Part shown: in pieces, positions 45,376 through 57,109 of the stretch
Position numbering within the stretch: the stretch's first letter is position 1
How the letters are laid out: each line of letters opens with the position of its first letter
Assembly (NCBI GenBank): GCA_963693315.1
Contig: OY856187.1
Location: 392,154,288-392,218,287 of the forward strand
Length of the DNA: 64,000 nt
Source: Diogma glabrata
Lineage: Eukaryota; Arthropoda; Insecta; Diptera; Cylindrotomidae
Direction of reading: 5' to 3'
Translations under genes and position numbers: made by a program
Notes under the pieces: model-generated
Database searches by the model: none
Seen by the model: the letters and a program-made list of their open reading frames with translations, nothing else
What the model was told of the DNA's origin: nothing

Positions 45376-46805
45376 TCGAGACAAAAAAAAGGAATTTCGT
45401 AATCGTCACTGAGGGCCATGTTGTGGATAAAAAATCGTAAAAAATTTGAAAGTTGTTTTCATGTAAAGTACTATGTATTCCCAAAATTTGAAGAAAAACT
45501 TTTTTTTCACACTTATTTGGCGTTAAAAGGCCATATAGATATATAGCTTTTACTCAATGATAAAATGAGTCAAAAACTAAAGTCTTTCAAGGAATTTTGT
45601 TGAGCTATATTTTCAAGGGCTTAGAACTTGACTCAACCTTTATCAAACAATTATCAATTTTTAACCAACCGCTTTTAGCGTACACCATATATAAAGTACA
45701 CTTGGTCTATAGAGTACAGCAAATTTTTTTCTTACATCTATAAAAATTTTACGAACAAATTATCCTTCTTATAAGGTACCTCGGCTTATAAGGTTATAAC
45801 GTACACAAGTTTAGTCCCGTGAACTATTTTTCTATGTAATTTGCCCAGTTTATAAAGTACGAATAGAAAATAAGAATACAAAACAAACATAAAAATTTAA
45901 AAGTCGTAAGTATTCGATGCTTTACGATATTTATTATTTTTTTACGAAATGCTTCTGCTTCCTTTCATTAATTTGTTGTGATTCATGTGTTAATTCGCAA
46001 GTGTTGAAAAAATATTTGCTAATTTATCAGTTCGAATTCTTTAATGCTTTCATTCATGTTTTATGAAAATGCTAAAGGTGCGATCAGAGGTAGTAGTTAG
46101 GGGGGGGCGGTGGTTGCGGTCCGCCCCGGGTGTCACCCGTTTTGGGGTGACACCCGACCGTAAATCAACTTAAACAAACCATCACAATTGTTTTCAACGT
46201 TTCAATCGTTTACAACGATAAATCACTTAGAAACCATGTTAGCCAGGTTATCCATTTAATTTTGATTTATAAATTGTGATAACTTATAATGTGTCCTATA
46301 AATGCGTCCTATTGGTTTAAAAAGAATCTATTCTACTTTTTAAAATTTTTGAGTTATTATGTAAAATAAAATTTCAACAATATGTGTGTATGTATTTCTT
46401 TTTTTTTTAATCGAATCAACATGTTGAGCATTGAATACCATCACCACAATTACTCAATAGCTTTGAATATTCCTATAGATACTATATTAACCGTTTTCTT
46501 TTACGGTACATTATTTAGTATGCAAGAATAATTCTTTAACGACCAGGTCTGAAAACACATATGCTGAATAATGCATAGGAAAAGTGGTCTCCGTCGATAA
46601 TGTGGCACCCTGTGTCGATAGGATGGCACCCTTGAGTTCTGTTCTATTCCAAAATTATGTCTCTATTCCAAAATTATTTCTAAAATATCAGCTTAAACTT
46701 ATTACCTAATATGTTTTACATTTCAAACAAATTAATGGCAAACACCTAAGGAAACCAATAAACAATCAAATCACCGTGTTTGTGTAAATAATTTCAAATT
46801 AATTA
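45376..46805. other. AT-rich intergenic DNA with one GC-rich hairpin
   Basis: No gene recognised. GGGTGTCACCC at 46128-46138 and GGGTGACACCC at 46145-46155 form a strong hairpin beside GGTCCGCCCC; probably a fragment of a dispersed repeat. Related GTGGCACCC and ATGGCACCC occur at 46605-46632. Confidence 0.5.
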
Positions 46806-48250
46806 GGGTTCCGTACTTTAAAAAAGTAAAAACGGTACCCTATTGGTGAGACTTCGGTGTCCGTCCGAATTTCTACATAATCAATTTACTCACAAACTAT
46901 AAGTGCTATCAACTTGAAATTTTCTACAGTTTTTAAACGTGTTTTTCCACGCCTACTGATAACAAAAAAATTCAAATATTTGTTTTAATCTATATTTTAT
47001 GAACATAGATAAGGAGATAGTAAAACAAAAGTTTTTTGTAAGGAATCGAGTTTGGTCTAGAAAAATCGAGAAAGTTCAAAATATTTCAAAAAAAAATTTC
47101 AATGATTTTTCGACTGCTTAGTTTTTTTGATATTGCCATAAACGGGTATTGTCTTTCCTGTCCCCCCCCCTTTAACTTCGAACATTAGAAAAGAAAAAAT
47201 TTGAAAAAATTCATTTTTATGGTCAATGTTGTAAAGATTGAATCAAAACTATAGCGGTCGGGTCATCATTTCAAATGTGATTCTGAGGGGGTTGAGAGTG
47301 GAAATTTTGAAAAAAAATTATTTTTGACCTCAGTGAGTGGGGTGTCATATGAAAGGTGATTTTTTTTTCAAGTATAAATCAATTTTTTTTGCAATTTTCA
47401 AAAGCGAAGTTTTTGAGTTATGTTAAAAAATGTGACAAAAATTTCTTGTCCCCCCCTCTTAACTTCGAACTTTACAAAAGAAAAAATTTGAAAAAATTCA
47501 TGGTTATGGAAAATGTTGTAAATATTGAATGAAAACTATAGCGGTCAGCTCATCATTTCAAATGTTATCTTGAGGGGGTTGAGGGTGGAAATTTTGAAAA
47601 AAAAATATTTTTGACCAAGTCGATTGGGGTGTCATATGAAAGATTGATTTTTTTCTAGTCCAAAACAATTTTTTATGTAATTTTAAAAAGCGCAGTTTTT
47701 GAGTTATGTAAAAAAATGTGAAAAAAATTTCCTGTCCCCCCCCCTTAACTTCGAACATTACAAAAGAAAAAATTTGGAAAAATTCATGGTTATGGGAAAT
47801 GTTGTAAAGATTGAATGAAAACTATAGCGGTTGGCTCATCATTTCTAATGTTATTTTGATGGGGTTGAGGGTGGAAATTTTGGAAAAAAATTATTTTTGA
47901 CCTTGTTGAGTGGGGTATCATATGAAAGGTTGATTTTGTTCTAGTCCAAAACAATTTTTTATGTAATTTTCAAAAGCGCAGTTTTTGAGTTATATTAAAA
48001 AATGTGAAAAAAAATTCCTGTCCTCCCCCTTAACTTCGAACATTACAAAAGAAAAATATTTGAAAATATTCATGGTTATGGGCAATGTTGTAAAGATTGA
48101 ATGAAAACTATAGCGGTCGGATCATCATTTCAAATGTTATTTTGAGGGGGTTGAGAGTGGAAATTTTGACAAAAAATAATTTTTGACCCCCACTCGGCAT
48201 ATGAAAGGTGAATTTTTTTCTAGTCCAAAACAATTTTTTTGTAGTTTTCG
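46806..48250 (-). repeat. ~286-bp tandem array, inverted relative of the 6-7 kb array
   Basis: AACTTCGAAC anchors fall at 47174, 47461, 47747 and 48032 (periods 285-287). Units contain GCAGTTTTTGAGTTATGT and GAGTGGGGTATCATATGAAA, the reverse complements of features in the left array. The block begins with AGGGTTCCGT at 46806-46816, as the other repeat ends with ACGGAACCCT. Confidence 0.85.
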
Positions 48251-48655
48251 TTTTTTTCGGTTTTGATTCATTTGATTAAAATTCTAAAATTGTGTTTTGT
48301 GAAGGACTATTCACGTAAAATAATCGTAGAAGAGGATAAATTTTACTACGTTGTAGGAAATGTATATTATAGTAAATATTGAGTGAAACGAAGTAAAGAA
48401 ATGAACAAACAAGATCAGATTAGATCAACACAGTTTAACAAGTCAGATGAACTTAACTTCAGGCGAAAGGCGTTAGGTTGAAAAATTATGCAATAACATA
48501 CCAGATACCTGTTTGCTATTCGATAGATTATCATTTAATATGGTTGCATTGCAAATGTTCTCTGTGAAGTTGATCACTAATTACAAACATTTTTGAAATT
48601 TTTGAACTATTGAACTACTGTTGAACTAGAAAATTGTTACAGTCAAGTTAATCGA
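48251..48655. other. AT-rich spacer
   Basis: No supported feature. Confidence 0.5.
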
Positions 48656-49110
48656 GGTTGGGGATCTGTTCTTTTCGTTAAGTCTGATACAGTACCACCA
48701 GTGCAGAAAAATAGTAGCCACCATCACTTTGAGTTTAGCTCTGCTGGCAGTCATTGTGAATGTTCAACTAGCTGAAGTACAAATCCTGTTGGTATACTAT
48801 ACCGATCTCCCCAATGTTCAGTAGACAAATCACTCGACTGTGTTGCAATGCACTCGTTGGAAATAATTTGACGACACTTTTTCTCCGTTTTTTTCCGTTG
48901 GTTTCAATAAAAATCCTCAAAACTGGCTCTCAAACTATTTTCTACAAAAAAATTTACAAAGAAAAATTCATGAACCAACAACAGTTGAGGCTACCACAAT
49001 TGATGATGTATTTTCCAATATAAATAATTTAGAAGCTGGCATTATTGAAGCTTTCTTTAGCCACCATAAACAGCTTTGGGTAAGATTCAACCCAACTTGA
49101 AACTATACTT
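48656..49110 (+). pseudogene. LINE endonuclease relic
   Basis: Broken fragments in more than one frame resemble the apurinic-type endonuclease of non-LTR retrotransposons: VGILYRSP near 48785 and, around 48978-49080, TTVEATTIDDVFSNIN...IIEAFFSHHKQ, where TxIDxxFSN and SxHxxQ match the family's C-terminal endonuclease motifs. Frameshifts separate the pieces. Weak but consistent. Confidence 0.4.
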
Positions 49111-49956
49111 ACAAAAACTGTTTTTTCTCATATTATATACACGGAACCCTCAGCGAGCGAATTATATTCGCACTTGCCTGACTTTTTTTTTTTTCCTTTA
49201 TCTTGAAACTCGTAAATTGGAATGGGTCGTTTTCGAATGGACACATAAATAATTACTGTGGAATAAAATGGTAAATTTGCAATTACTACAGTTTTGCAAA
49301 TTTTTATAGGTAGATGCATACTCATCCTGTTTGTTTTCAGTTTTATAATATTAATGATAAAATTTAATAAGACAAAAATATTTAATAACATTGCAATATT
49401 GCAATAAAGAAATCATTTGTCAAATACATAAGTGTATTGCTTTGGCAAAATAAAAAAAAAATTGAATTTATGTTAATCAAATCCATTTTTTAATTGTGAT
49501 ACGGGACTAATTGGACAAAATCTGGGATTAATTTCCATTTAGTCAATTATATGATGGACATCTGTCCAATATGACGAATTTAAAAGGATGGATTGTACAC
49601 ATTGTACAAAACCTGGGCATCATTGGATTTTTGTCCGTTGTCTGGAGTAAAACGTACCTCTAATAATTTCGAATTGTAATTGGATTTTTTCTGCGATATT
49701 CGTCTTACTGATTGTAAATGGTTACATTTTGAACATTTTACATAGAAGGTTTTATAAGATCTATTTTGTTTACGTTCTTGACTATATTATAAGAAGAGTA
49801 TATTAGTAGAAAAAACGAAATTTCTAAACGAATTTTAGGTTTTTGGGCATATTATCATCATTGAGGATGAAGACTGACTTTAGTTTTTTCAATTCTTTTT
49901 AATTGTAAGTTAAAATTACATACATAATGCCAATTTTCACGAACTTTACATTTATG
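49111..49956. other. AT-rich spacer
   Basis: About 850 bp with no recognised gene or repeat. ACCCTCAGCGAGCGAATTAT near 49145 lies in no known context. Confidence 0.5.
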
Positions 49957-50385
49957 TACAGTGAAACCTCCTAATGTGACCACCCCTTCATTCTGACCAC
50001 CTCCTTAAATGGACCACTTTTTTACAGTCCCAACACATTAGCCATACAAATTTGTTCTTAAAATTATCTTTAACCTGACCACCTCCCTATTCTGTTTAGC
50101 GACCAGTGTATTTGGAGTTATGCGAATTAAATCAACTCCCTTAATATGACCAAAAATATTTTTTTAAAAATGTAAACAGAGAAATACATCTTCTTTTTTT
50201 ACTCTTTAGTCTTTTCTGTCCACATGTTAAATCGTCATTGAATACGCTCGTCCAGGCTTACATATTTATTGTCTCCACGGATACTAATACATACTAACAC
50301 ATATCCACCTTCTTGAGGTAAGTGCCGGTGATACAGTTATAATTGTACCATCGCTGTCGAAAAAAGAAACTAAGAACTTTGTTGT

Positions 50386-50585
50386 AATGGAGAATCTCTG
50401 GATGTATGTGAGCCACCAGATACAGATGAAATTTTCCATGCAATTGGTTATGAACTGAGAGCCGAAAATTCAGACCCTCTTGTGGGAGGTAATTCTGAGG
50501 AAAGTGATGAAGAACCGTTAGAAAATGAAAAACCTCTGCCAACATATTCTAAAATCACCAACAGTTTGGCAACTTTAAAACATTA
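50386..50585 (+). pseudogene. Tigger-like transposase C-terminal fragment
   Basis: The frame reads an acidic tail ending in SEESDEEP...KPLPTYSK...SLATLKH, the conserved end of pogo/Tigger (CENP-B-like) transposases. The catalytic core is missing. A related in-frame continuation appears after the LINE, at 52261-52370. Confidence 0.65.
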
Positions 50586-50589
50586 AGGA

Positions 50590-52260
50590 GTTAATATGAA
50601 TGAACTTCACTTTGAACCCAAAATAGTCGCTAAACTTTTAAAGGGGTTAAACATTAGCACAGCCTCAGGAGTGGACAACATTCCACCCATTATTTTAAAA
50701 ACCTTTTCCAAAGAACTTGCACCAACTTTGACTAAAATATTCTACCAATCCTACAAATCTGATATATTTCCCTCGTGCTGGAAGTTGGCAAATATCCAGC
50801 CCGTCCCCAAGAAGGGACCAAAATCCGATATATCAAATTATAGGCCAATAGCTTTACTATCGGTCTTATCCAAAGTCTATGAGCATTATATTAATACACA
50901 CATTTCAAAATTTCTGGAAGAAAATCATTTAATATCTGACAGCCAATACGGTTTTCGAAACAAAAGATCAACTACCGATCTATTAAACTATCTAGCGCAC
51001 TGTTGGAACAGCATACTCGATAAAGGTGGTGAATGCGTTATCGCTTTAGACATCTCCAAGGAATTTTATCGAGTCTGGCATGACAACTTAATCAACAAGC
51101 TCGTTGCGTATGGTTTTAATCCTAATGTTGTGAAGCTGATTCAAAATATTCTATCCAACCGATACATTTCGGTAGCCTTAGACGGATTTTCTTCTGAGTC
51201 TAAACTAATTAACACTGGTGAACCGTCAAGGCTCAGTACTTTCCCCAGCCTTATTTTTGTTTTATATCAACGAATTGTTGAAAATCACAAGCGAACCAAA
51301 AAATAGTTTTGCAGATGATAGTACTGTGCACAAGTCGTTCGAGCCTCTTCCTTCAAAAGCTAAAATGCACGAACGAATTAATCCCGCCCGGAGAGACGCT
51401 GCCATAAACGTGAATTAAGACCTAAAAAAAGTCGCCGATTGAAGTGGCCAAAACCTGGTCAATTTCAACTCCACCAAAACACAGCTGTTGATTGTTTCCA
51501 GATCAAAGACCGAGTTCCCCAAAGATATTTTATTCAGTGTGTGATGAACCAATAGGTGAATGTAAAAACATTCGTTTATTGGGTGTCACAGTTTCAAATG
51601 ACCTACTCTGGAACGATCATGTAATGGCGATGGCAAAAAGGGCGTCTAAAAAACTTGGCCTCCTAAATAGATGCAAAAAATTTTTTACTCCATACCAATT
51701 GCTCCATGTTTATAAGTCCTATATTCGTCCCTGTATGGAGAACTGTTGTCATGTTCGGGGTGCTGCTTCAGTTAAAGTTCCTTCCATCTTGGCCTTCTTG
51801 GACTCTGTTCAAAAGCGTGCTATACGAATTGTGGGTGATCGAGCTTTGACATCAAAATTTGATTCCATACAACATCGTCGCACTGTTGCTGACCTCGTTG
51901 TTTTTTACAAATATCGTCATCAACAGTGGTCAGATGAAATCATCGGCATCATGCCTCAAACTTATTCTTACCCCCGTTCCACTCGGCAATCGGCTGCCGC
52001 AACCAGTGAAACGGTCGAGATCCCGCGCTGTCATACTGGCAGATCGCAGAAAGACTTCTTTGTCCGAACTGCGTACAAATGGAATAGTTTGCCAGAACCC
52101 TTAGTCTCAGGTGGTTTCAACCCGCAGAGTTTTAAAAAAAACGTTCATCAACACCTTGGAACGCCAGTTGTTGTGGGTCCTAGGCTTTTAAGGCCTGTGT
52201 GTTGTTGTGACACATATTCTAAACCCTATTATACAGCACTTTTTGTTAAAAAAAAAAATA
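50590..52260 (+). pseudogene. 5'-truncated non-LTR reverse transcriptase inside the Tigger element
   Basis: A non-LTR RT in three frames: 50596-51230 (fingers/palm: ASGVDNIPP, NYRPIALLSVLSKVYE, SQYGFR), 51218-51410 (GSVLSPALFLFYINE and an altered catalytic box FADD) and 51492-52250 (thumb: LLGVTVSNDLLWNDHV ... RPCMENCCHVRG ... LDSVQKRAIRIVG). At least two frameshifts and several stops. Ends in a short A-rich tail (52247-52260). Insertion splits the Tigger transposase tail. Likely a jockey/CR1-group LINE; the clade was not determined. Confidence 0.8.
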
Positions 52261-52370
52261 GAAAGGTGTCTTCAAATGGTAACATCAATTGTTCAAACAG
52301 AAAATATTTTTCAGTCATATTTAGTTGAGAAAAAGACGTTTGTTTTATTTTTCAAAACTTCTATAAAACG
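52261..52370 (+). pseudogene. Tigger transposase tail, distal piece
   Basis: Continues the Tigger coding sequence after the LINE insertion (CLQMVTSIVQTENIFQSYL). Interpreted from position and composition more than from strong motifs. Confidence 0.4.
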
Positions 52371-52670
52371 ACCAAACTCCGAAAATATAATTTTGGTCAA
52401 TATTCAGAGAAGTTTCTTCATCCCGACCACCTCCGTAAAATGACCAGAAATTTACAGTCCCATAAGTGGTCGCTTTCGGGAGGTTTCGCTGTATTTTAAT
52501 TTTATTGAAAAAGAGTTTCGCAATTTTTAGAATAACCCAAATTTAAAAAGCGGAAAACTTTGGAAACGAGGTTCATAAAACGATAGGAGACGCAGTCTTG
52601 CTATTAATAGATAATGAAAAACAGAAGTGGAAACATCTTTTATCCAGATTATTGCATATAATCTTTGTTT

Positions 52671-52945
52671 TTATCTAAAGAAAACCTAGCATTTCGTGGA
52701 TATGATGAAGGAAAAAGCCTTTAAATAAAGGCAATTTCTTAGAACTAACCAAACTACTGTCAAAGTATGATGTAGTATTAAAAGAACACATCTTGAATTA
52801 AATATTAAAAAAAATATAAATACTTTGGAATTATGTTTGATAGCAGAACGGATATTTCACATATTGATCAAATGTCAGAAGTGATTCGTTATGTGAAAAT
52901 TGATGATAGAAAAGTGGAAATCCAAGAATTACGATAGATTTGTTG
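52671..52945 (+). pseudogene. hAT-type (DUF4371-like) transposase fragment
   Basis: Translated pieces NLAFRGYDEG, FLELTKLLSKYDVVLKEHI-like (with frameshifts) and YFGIMFDSRTDISHIDQMSE then VIRYVKIDD match the conserved middle of ZMYM/DUF4371 hAT transposases. Stops and frame changes show it is dead. Confidence 0.6.
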
Positions 52946-52965
52946 GAGCAATCATCCCAACTGCA

Positions 52966-53080
52966 AAGAAATGCATCCCAAGAGGCTTCCGTGAAGAATA
53001 TATTCCTGGCTAGAGTCGCTCCAGTCAGGAATATATTCTTCACGGAAGCCTCTTGCGATGCATTTCTTTGCAGTTGAGAT
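52966..53080. repeat. ~50-bp-arm inverted repeat
   Basis: TGCAAAGAAATGCATCCCAA then GAGGCTTCCGTGAAGAATAT, continuing to ATTCCTG, is followed 14-18 bases later by its reverse complement with small differences. Probably a local inverted duplication (fold-back) inside old transposon DNA. The right flank (to about 53290) still reads as a degraded acidic ORF. Confidence 0.75.
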
Positions 53081-53819
53081 GATGGCTCGATGATGATATA
53101 TTTAATGAGGAGTACCTTAACAGTGGTGAGGCAGACGTGACTGATGACTTAATTTACTCACTGGACGCCACGAAAATACAAAAGTGGATTAACGCTGATG
53201 AAAACATTGATTTTCCCATTCAATCAGGGAAGCATGGAGTCTCCTTCGAAAGCTGGGTGGCTCAAACTCAATTACTCGTGCTAACAATGAAATAAATCCA
53301 GAAAACATTTAATGTGTATCCATGTTTTGTTTTAGGTAGATTTCATAGAAGAGTCTGCCTATTTTAAGTTTGATTTTTAATGTGTCACAACAAAAACCAT
53401 ACGCTAAATAAATAAAAAAATCACTCCTCCAACTGTTTTTTCTGAGTTCATAATTACAATATCACCTTCTAAGAATGTAAAGGTTGTCAGTTTTAAATTA
53501 AGCTTAACTTTTGTATATATCAAGTATAACACAGTTTAGTACTTGTAAATACATTTCACTTAACTTTACGCTGCGGTGGAGGTTGTGCAAATATGAACTT
53601 TTTTGCACGGAAAAATATGTTCTATTTCCAATCGAAATGCGTTAGTCTCAACCTTGCGAGAGCATATTTGAATTGAGAGTGACTATTCCAATCTTTCGAC
53701 TTTTCCAATCGCTGGTTATACGGAACATTGTCTAGGAAAAACCAGTTAGCCGGTAATTTTATGTATTTTGGACAATTTAGAAAAATAAAACTATTACAAA
53801 AAAATATCCATAAGACTAA
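53081..53819. other. Degraded transposon DNA and AT-rich spacer
   Basis: A partly open plus-strand frame to about 53294 (SLDATKIQKWINADENIDFP) has no family I can name. The remainder shows nothing. Confidence 0.45.
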
Positions 53820-55086
53820 AAGGGAACAAAAAAACTGGAGGCGTTACAAAGGCTTGCCTGCTTATGTATCACTAGTGGCTTCAGGACAACGCCCACTGCG
53901 AGTCTGCAGGTCTTATTAGGGCTTCCTTCCCTGCACATATTTGTAAGAATGAAGGCTCTTAAGGCTATAAAAAGGCTCGAACTCCTGGGAAACACTAGGG
54001 GCTGTAGGAAAAATCATCAAGCGCTATGGACGGATCTGGAAGAACACCTAACAGATTTGTCCATGCCGACTGATGACACAGTACCTCTAACTACCTTTCA
54101 AAAGCAGTATAAAGTCGTAATTCCAACGATAGAGGACCGGTCCTCAGTTAATTTGCTATTGGACAGTGCAGCCAACACGTTGGACATCTACACAGATGGA
54201 TCTCTCACTGAAAAAGGTGCAGGAGCTGCGGTTTACTTCAGTAATAAAGATCAAGGCCTGCAATTTCCACTTGGCGAATACTGCACAGTCTTTCTGGTTG
54301 AGGTATTCGCCATAAATGCAGCATCAAAGCGAGCGACGGAGCTTAAGTGGTCTGACAAGATCATTAATATTTTTACTGATAGCCAGGCTGCTCTTAAAGC
54401 TCTGGGAAGTTATACTATTTAGTCAAAAATAGTGCAAGAATGTTCTAGGTCCTTGAATTATCTCGGGCTCAAGAACAGCATATCACTGATATGGACATCA
54501 GGGCATAGTGGGAATCTTGGGAACAGAAAAGCTAATGATTTAGCAAAGAGCTCCGCAGGGAGGCTCATAGGTCCTGAACCAGCAATTGGTATATCGAAAG
54601 GTAGGATAAGATCGCTAGTCAAACATGTTCTCTTACGGTCCAGTGACTCTCTATGGAGGAGCACAGAAGGCTGCAAGGTCTGCAAGAAGTTCATTCCAGA
54701 TCTGAACCAGCAAACCATCAAATTTCTGTTAAATCTGACTCGGTCAGACTGCAGGATAATGGTGGGACTACTAACAGGTCACCATCATGTGAACAAACAT
54801 ATGGTACGGCTTCGAGTAGAAAATGATCCAACATGCCGCTTTTGTCTTGAAGAGGTAGAAACAGTCCCTCACATTGTGGGAGAATGTTTGGCTCTCTAAC
54901 GGCTCCGAAGCGTTATGTTAGGATTAAACTATCTAAGGATAGAAGATTTCTGCAAAACAGACCATTCAAGGCTGTTGGCTTTTTTCAAAACGGTCTTCAG
55001 CTCTTGAATATGAGGATGGCATAAAGGACTTAGCAGTCTACATGTCAGGCTATGACTACATGGTCGCCTCGTATAAAAAAAAAAAG
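53820..55086 (+). pseudogene. LINE relic: RT-RNase H linker, RNase H, C-terminal zinc motif
   Basis: The 3' part of an RNase H-bearing LINE (I/LOA/R1 group type). In one frame from about 53820: LEALQRLACLCITSGF then RTTPTASLQVLLGLP (the conserved linker), RNase H with IYTDGSL (Asp), EVFAI (Glu), FTDSQAAL (Asp) and WTSGHSGN...A (His/Asn), followed by the zinc motif CRFCLEEVETVPHIVGEC. A TAG at 54420-54422 interrupts the frame within RNase H. Further frame damage after 54897 precedes an A-rich tail (55077-55086). 5'-truncated: no RT catalytic core here. Confidence 0.85.
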
Positions 55087-55157
55087 GGAACAAAATTCTA
55101 AAAATTTATTTTAGTATCCATTTAAGGTTTCAAGGCCAATCATTGGGAAAACGGCAC

Positions 55158-55339
55158 GGAAAATGTCACGTGAAATGAACGCATCAAATAGACATAAATA
55201 CAACTGCAAGAACAAAATATTTTTAAATACTAACTTGAAAATCGTTTGTAAAAAATCATCAATAAAATCATCAATCATCAGTATTATCATCAATAATGAG
55301 TAGTGTCGTCTGTAACTAGACTTACTGGGACTAGATTGA
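55158..55339 (-). repeat. 182-bp inverted repeat, left copy
   Basis: Reverse complement of 56721-56902 with few differences. Shared landmarks include TAGTGTCGTCTGTAACTAGA and CAGTATTATCATCAATAATG. Confidence 0.85.
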
Positions 55340-55680
55340 GTTAACATACCTAATACCTTTTGTTTTATTATATTACCTAAATTGATGAATTTTTATTTGT
55401 AAGTCAATCAAGAATCATTCACAAATAACCTGTATTACAACAAAGAAAACCAATGCTTGCCATGTTTTAGGTTTCTTGAAATATATAATACATTAACCAA
55501 CTGTAAACTGCAGGTATGGAAATAGACTGGTTTGGACATGAGGATCTAACTTACCAATACAATAATAATTTTATTTTGATTGTAATTATTTTTGTTTTGG
55601 GAATCACCTATGGTTTTAAGAATTCGTTTTTTAAATATTATTAATAAAAAAAGGGGAAGTATTCAATAAAGACTTTCAAT
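55340..55680. other. AT-rich spacer
   Basis: No supported feature. Confidence 0.5.
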
Positions 55681-56121
55681 ACAGCGTGTGGCGTTCACCA
55701 GTGCTCTAAGATTCGATCTACGGTTTACCAGCAATGGCAGTGGTTTATGGGCTGTGCCATGGTGCTCATGTGACAGTAATACAACTCAATCTTGATTACC
55801 ACCACTTGCGAGGCGTGTTGCGGGTCTTGGAGCTTAAGTGTCTTGCTTCGCCGTCTGAGTGTGTGGGTGAATGTGAGTATGTGTGAAGGGTGAGTGTGTG
55901 GGCGTCTGAGAGTGACTGTGGGGGTTGAACTCGCTGATTTTTATTCATTTCTGTGACTTTTCGTAAATAGCGTACATTTTTGTATTTGTGCTGAAGCAGC
56001 AGGTATTATTCTATCAAACCCACGATGGCTGAGCCTTAGTCGTGACGGCTTAAACTACTCAAGGTACGCTTCCTGCTATGCCATTCTCATTGGTTCGCCA
56101 ATGAGAAAGCTCTTCATTACA
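55681..56121 (+). repeat. Diverged LTR fragment of the RING-gypsy family
   Basis: The reverse complement begins TGTAATGAAGAGCTTTCTCA, then the same CGAACCAATGAG hairpin, GCATAGCAGGAAGCGTACC and TGCTTCAGCACAAATAC as the LTR at 24512. The AC-rich block follows. Clearly homologous over about 280 bp but diverged, and opposite in orientation to the full element. No partner LTR in the expected place. Confidence 0.8.
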
Positions 56122-56720
56122 ATATTTACTTGGTAATTTAAGTTTAAAATGTTTACAAATAGCTTTTTTTACGAATGAATAAATAAGATATCAAACACAT
56201 TTAGGGAACTTTCATTTACCAGAACAAAAACTAAAAAACCTTTTTCATAAACGAAAAATTAGAACTCTAAAACTAATTTATTTTTTTCTAAATTTTAACG
56301 ATAAAAACATTGCCTTCTAAATATTGAAAAATTTTTAACCTAAATGTTCGCCACAAAACCGCTTGTAGCAGATATACGTCATAATTTGCGTTTTAAAACA
56401 CTAAATAAGTAAGTCGCTTGCTTTTTCACGTTTTCGGCTGCCAAATAAATTCTTTTACTTACAACAGTTACTTAAAATGACAGAAGTGCAGTTTTATGAC
56501 ATCATGATTCTCTAGCTAGTCTCTAGTTTGACAAACACTTTATCTTTTTATATATTTTTATATATTCATTATGAGTGCCATGTTGAAAAATTGTGTTTTC
56601 CTAGGCCAAATTCACAGTGGCGACTCTTTTAAAGGAATTCGAATTATTAAAAAAATAGAGCTGCGTATTGTAAACTTGCTAGCATTACTGCGCTGCACTC
56701 TCTAAAAGACTGTTCAACCC
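56122..56720. other. AT-rich DNA with a segment repeated at the window end
   Basis: 56252-56359 is repeated in inverted orientation at 63238-63345 (ATGTTCGCCACAAAAC). Otherwise no gene. Confidence 0.6.
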
Positions 56721-56902
56721 TCAATCTAGTCCCAGTAAGTCTAGTTACAGACGACACTACTCATTATTGATGATAATACTGATGATTGATGATTTTATTG
56801 ATGATTTTTTACAAACGATTTTCAAGTTAGTATTTAAAAATATTTTGTTCTTGCAGTTGTATTTATGTCTTTTTGTTGCGTTCATTTCACGTGACATTTT
56901 CC
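56721..56902 (+). repeat. 182-bp inverted repeat, right copy
   Basis: See 55158-55339. The two copies bracket the diverged LTR fragment. Confidence 0.85.
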
Positions 56903-57109
56903 TCGGAGTAAAAAAAAATATTTAGATTAGAATCATTTCCAATTCAGACTAAAGTGTCTCGCTACACGCACCGCCAGTCCACGCACACACGCAACGACAA
57001 GCACGCCCCCATTCAATCACTGATACACCCTTTTCTCACACATTCACCCTGTCATCCATACTCACATTCCTACCCGCATTCAAGCATCCGGGAGACAACC
57101 CAGAATCAT

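Larger units (their letters stand above)
49959..52491 (+). mobile_element. pogo/Tigger-like element, relic
   Basis: Ends are CAGTGAAACCTCC on the left and the complement CAGCGAAACCTCCC on the right, flanked by TA (49957-49958 and 52492-52493). Subterminal TGACCACCTCC and ATGACCA motifs are typical of Tigger-type elements. It holds only the C-terminal part of a transposase and is interrupted by a LINE fragment. Confidence 0.8.

Noticed and set aside
53949..54422. Two separate small genes at 53949-54422 and 54432-54899
   Set aside because: They are the same frame of one LINE RNase H region split by a TAG codon.
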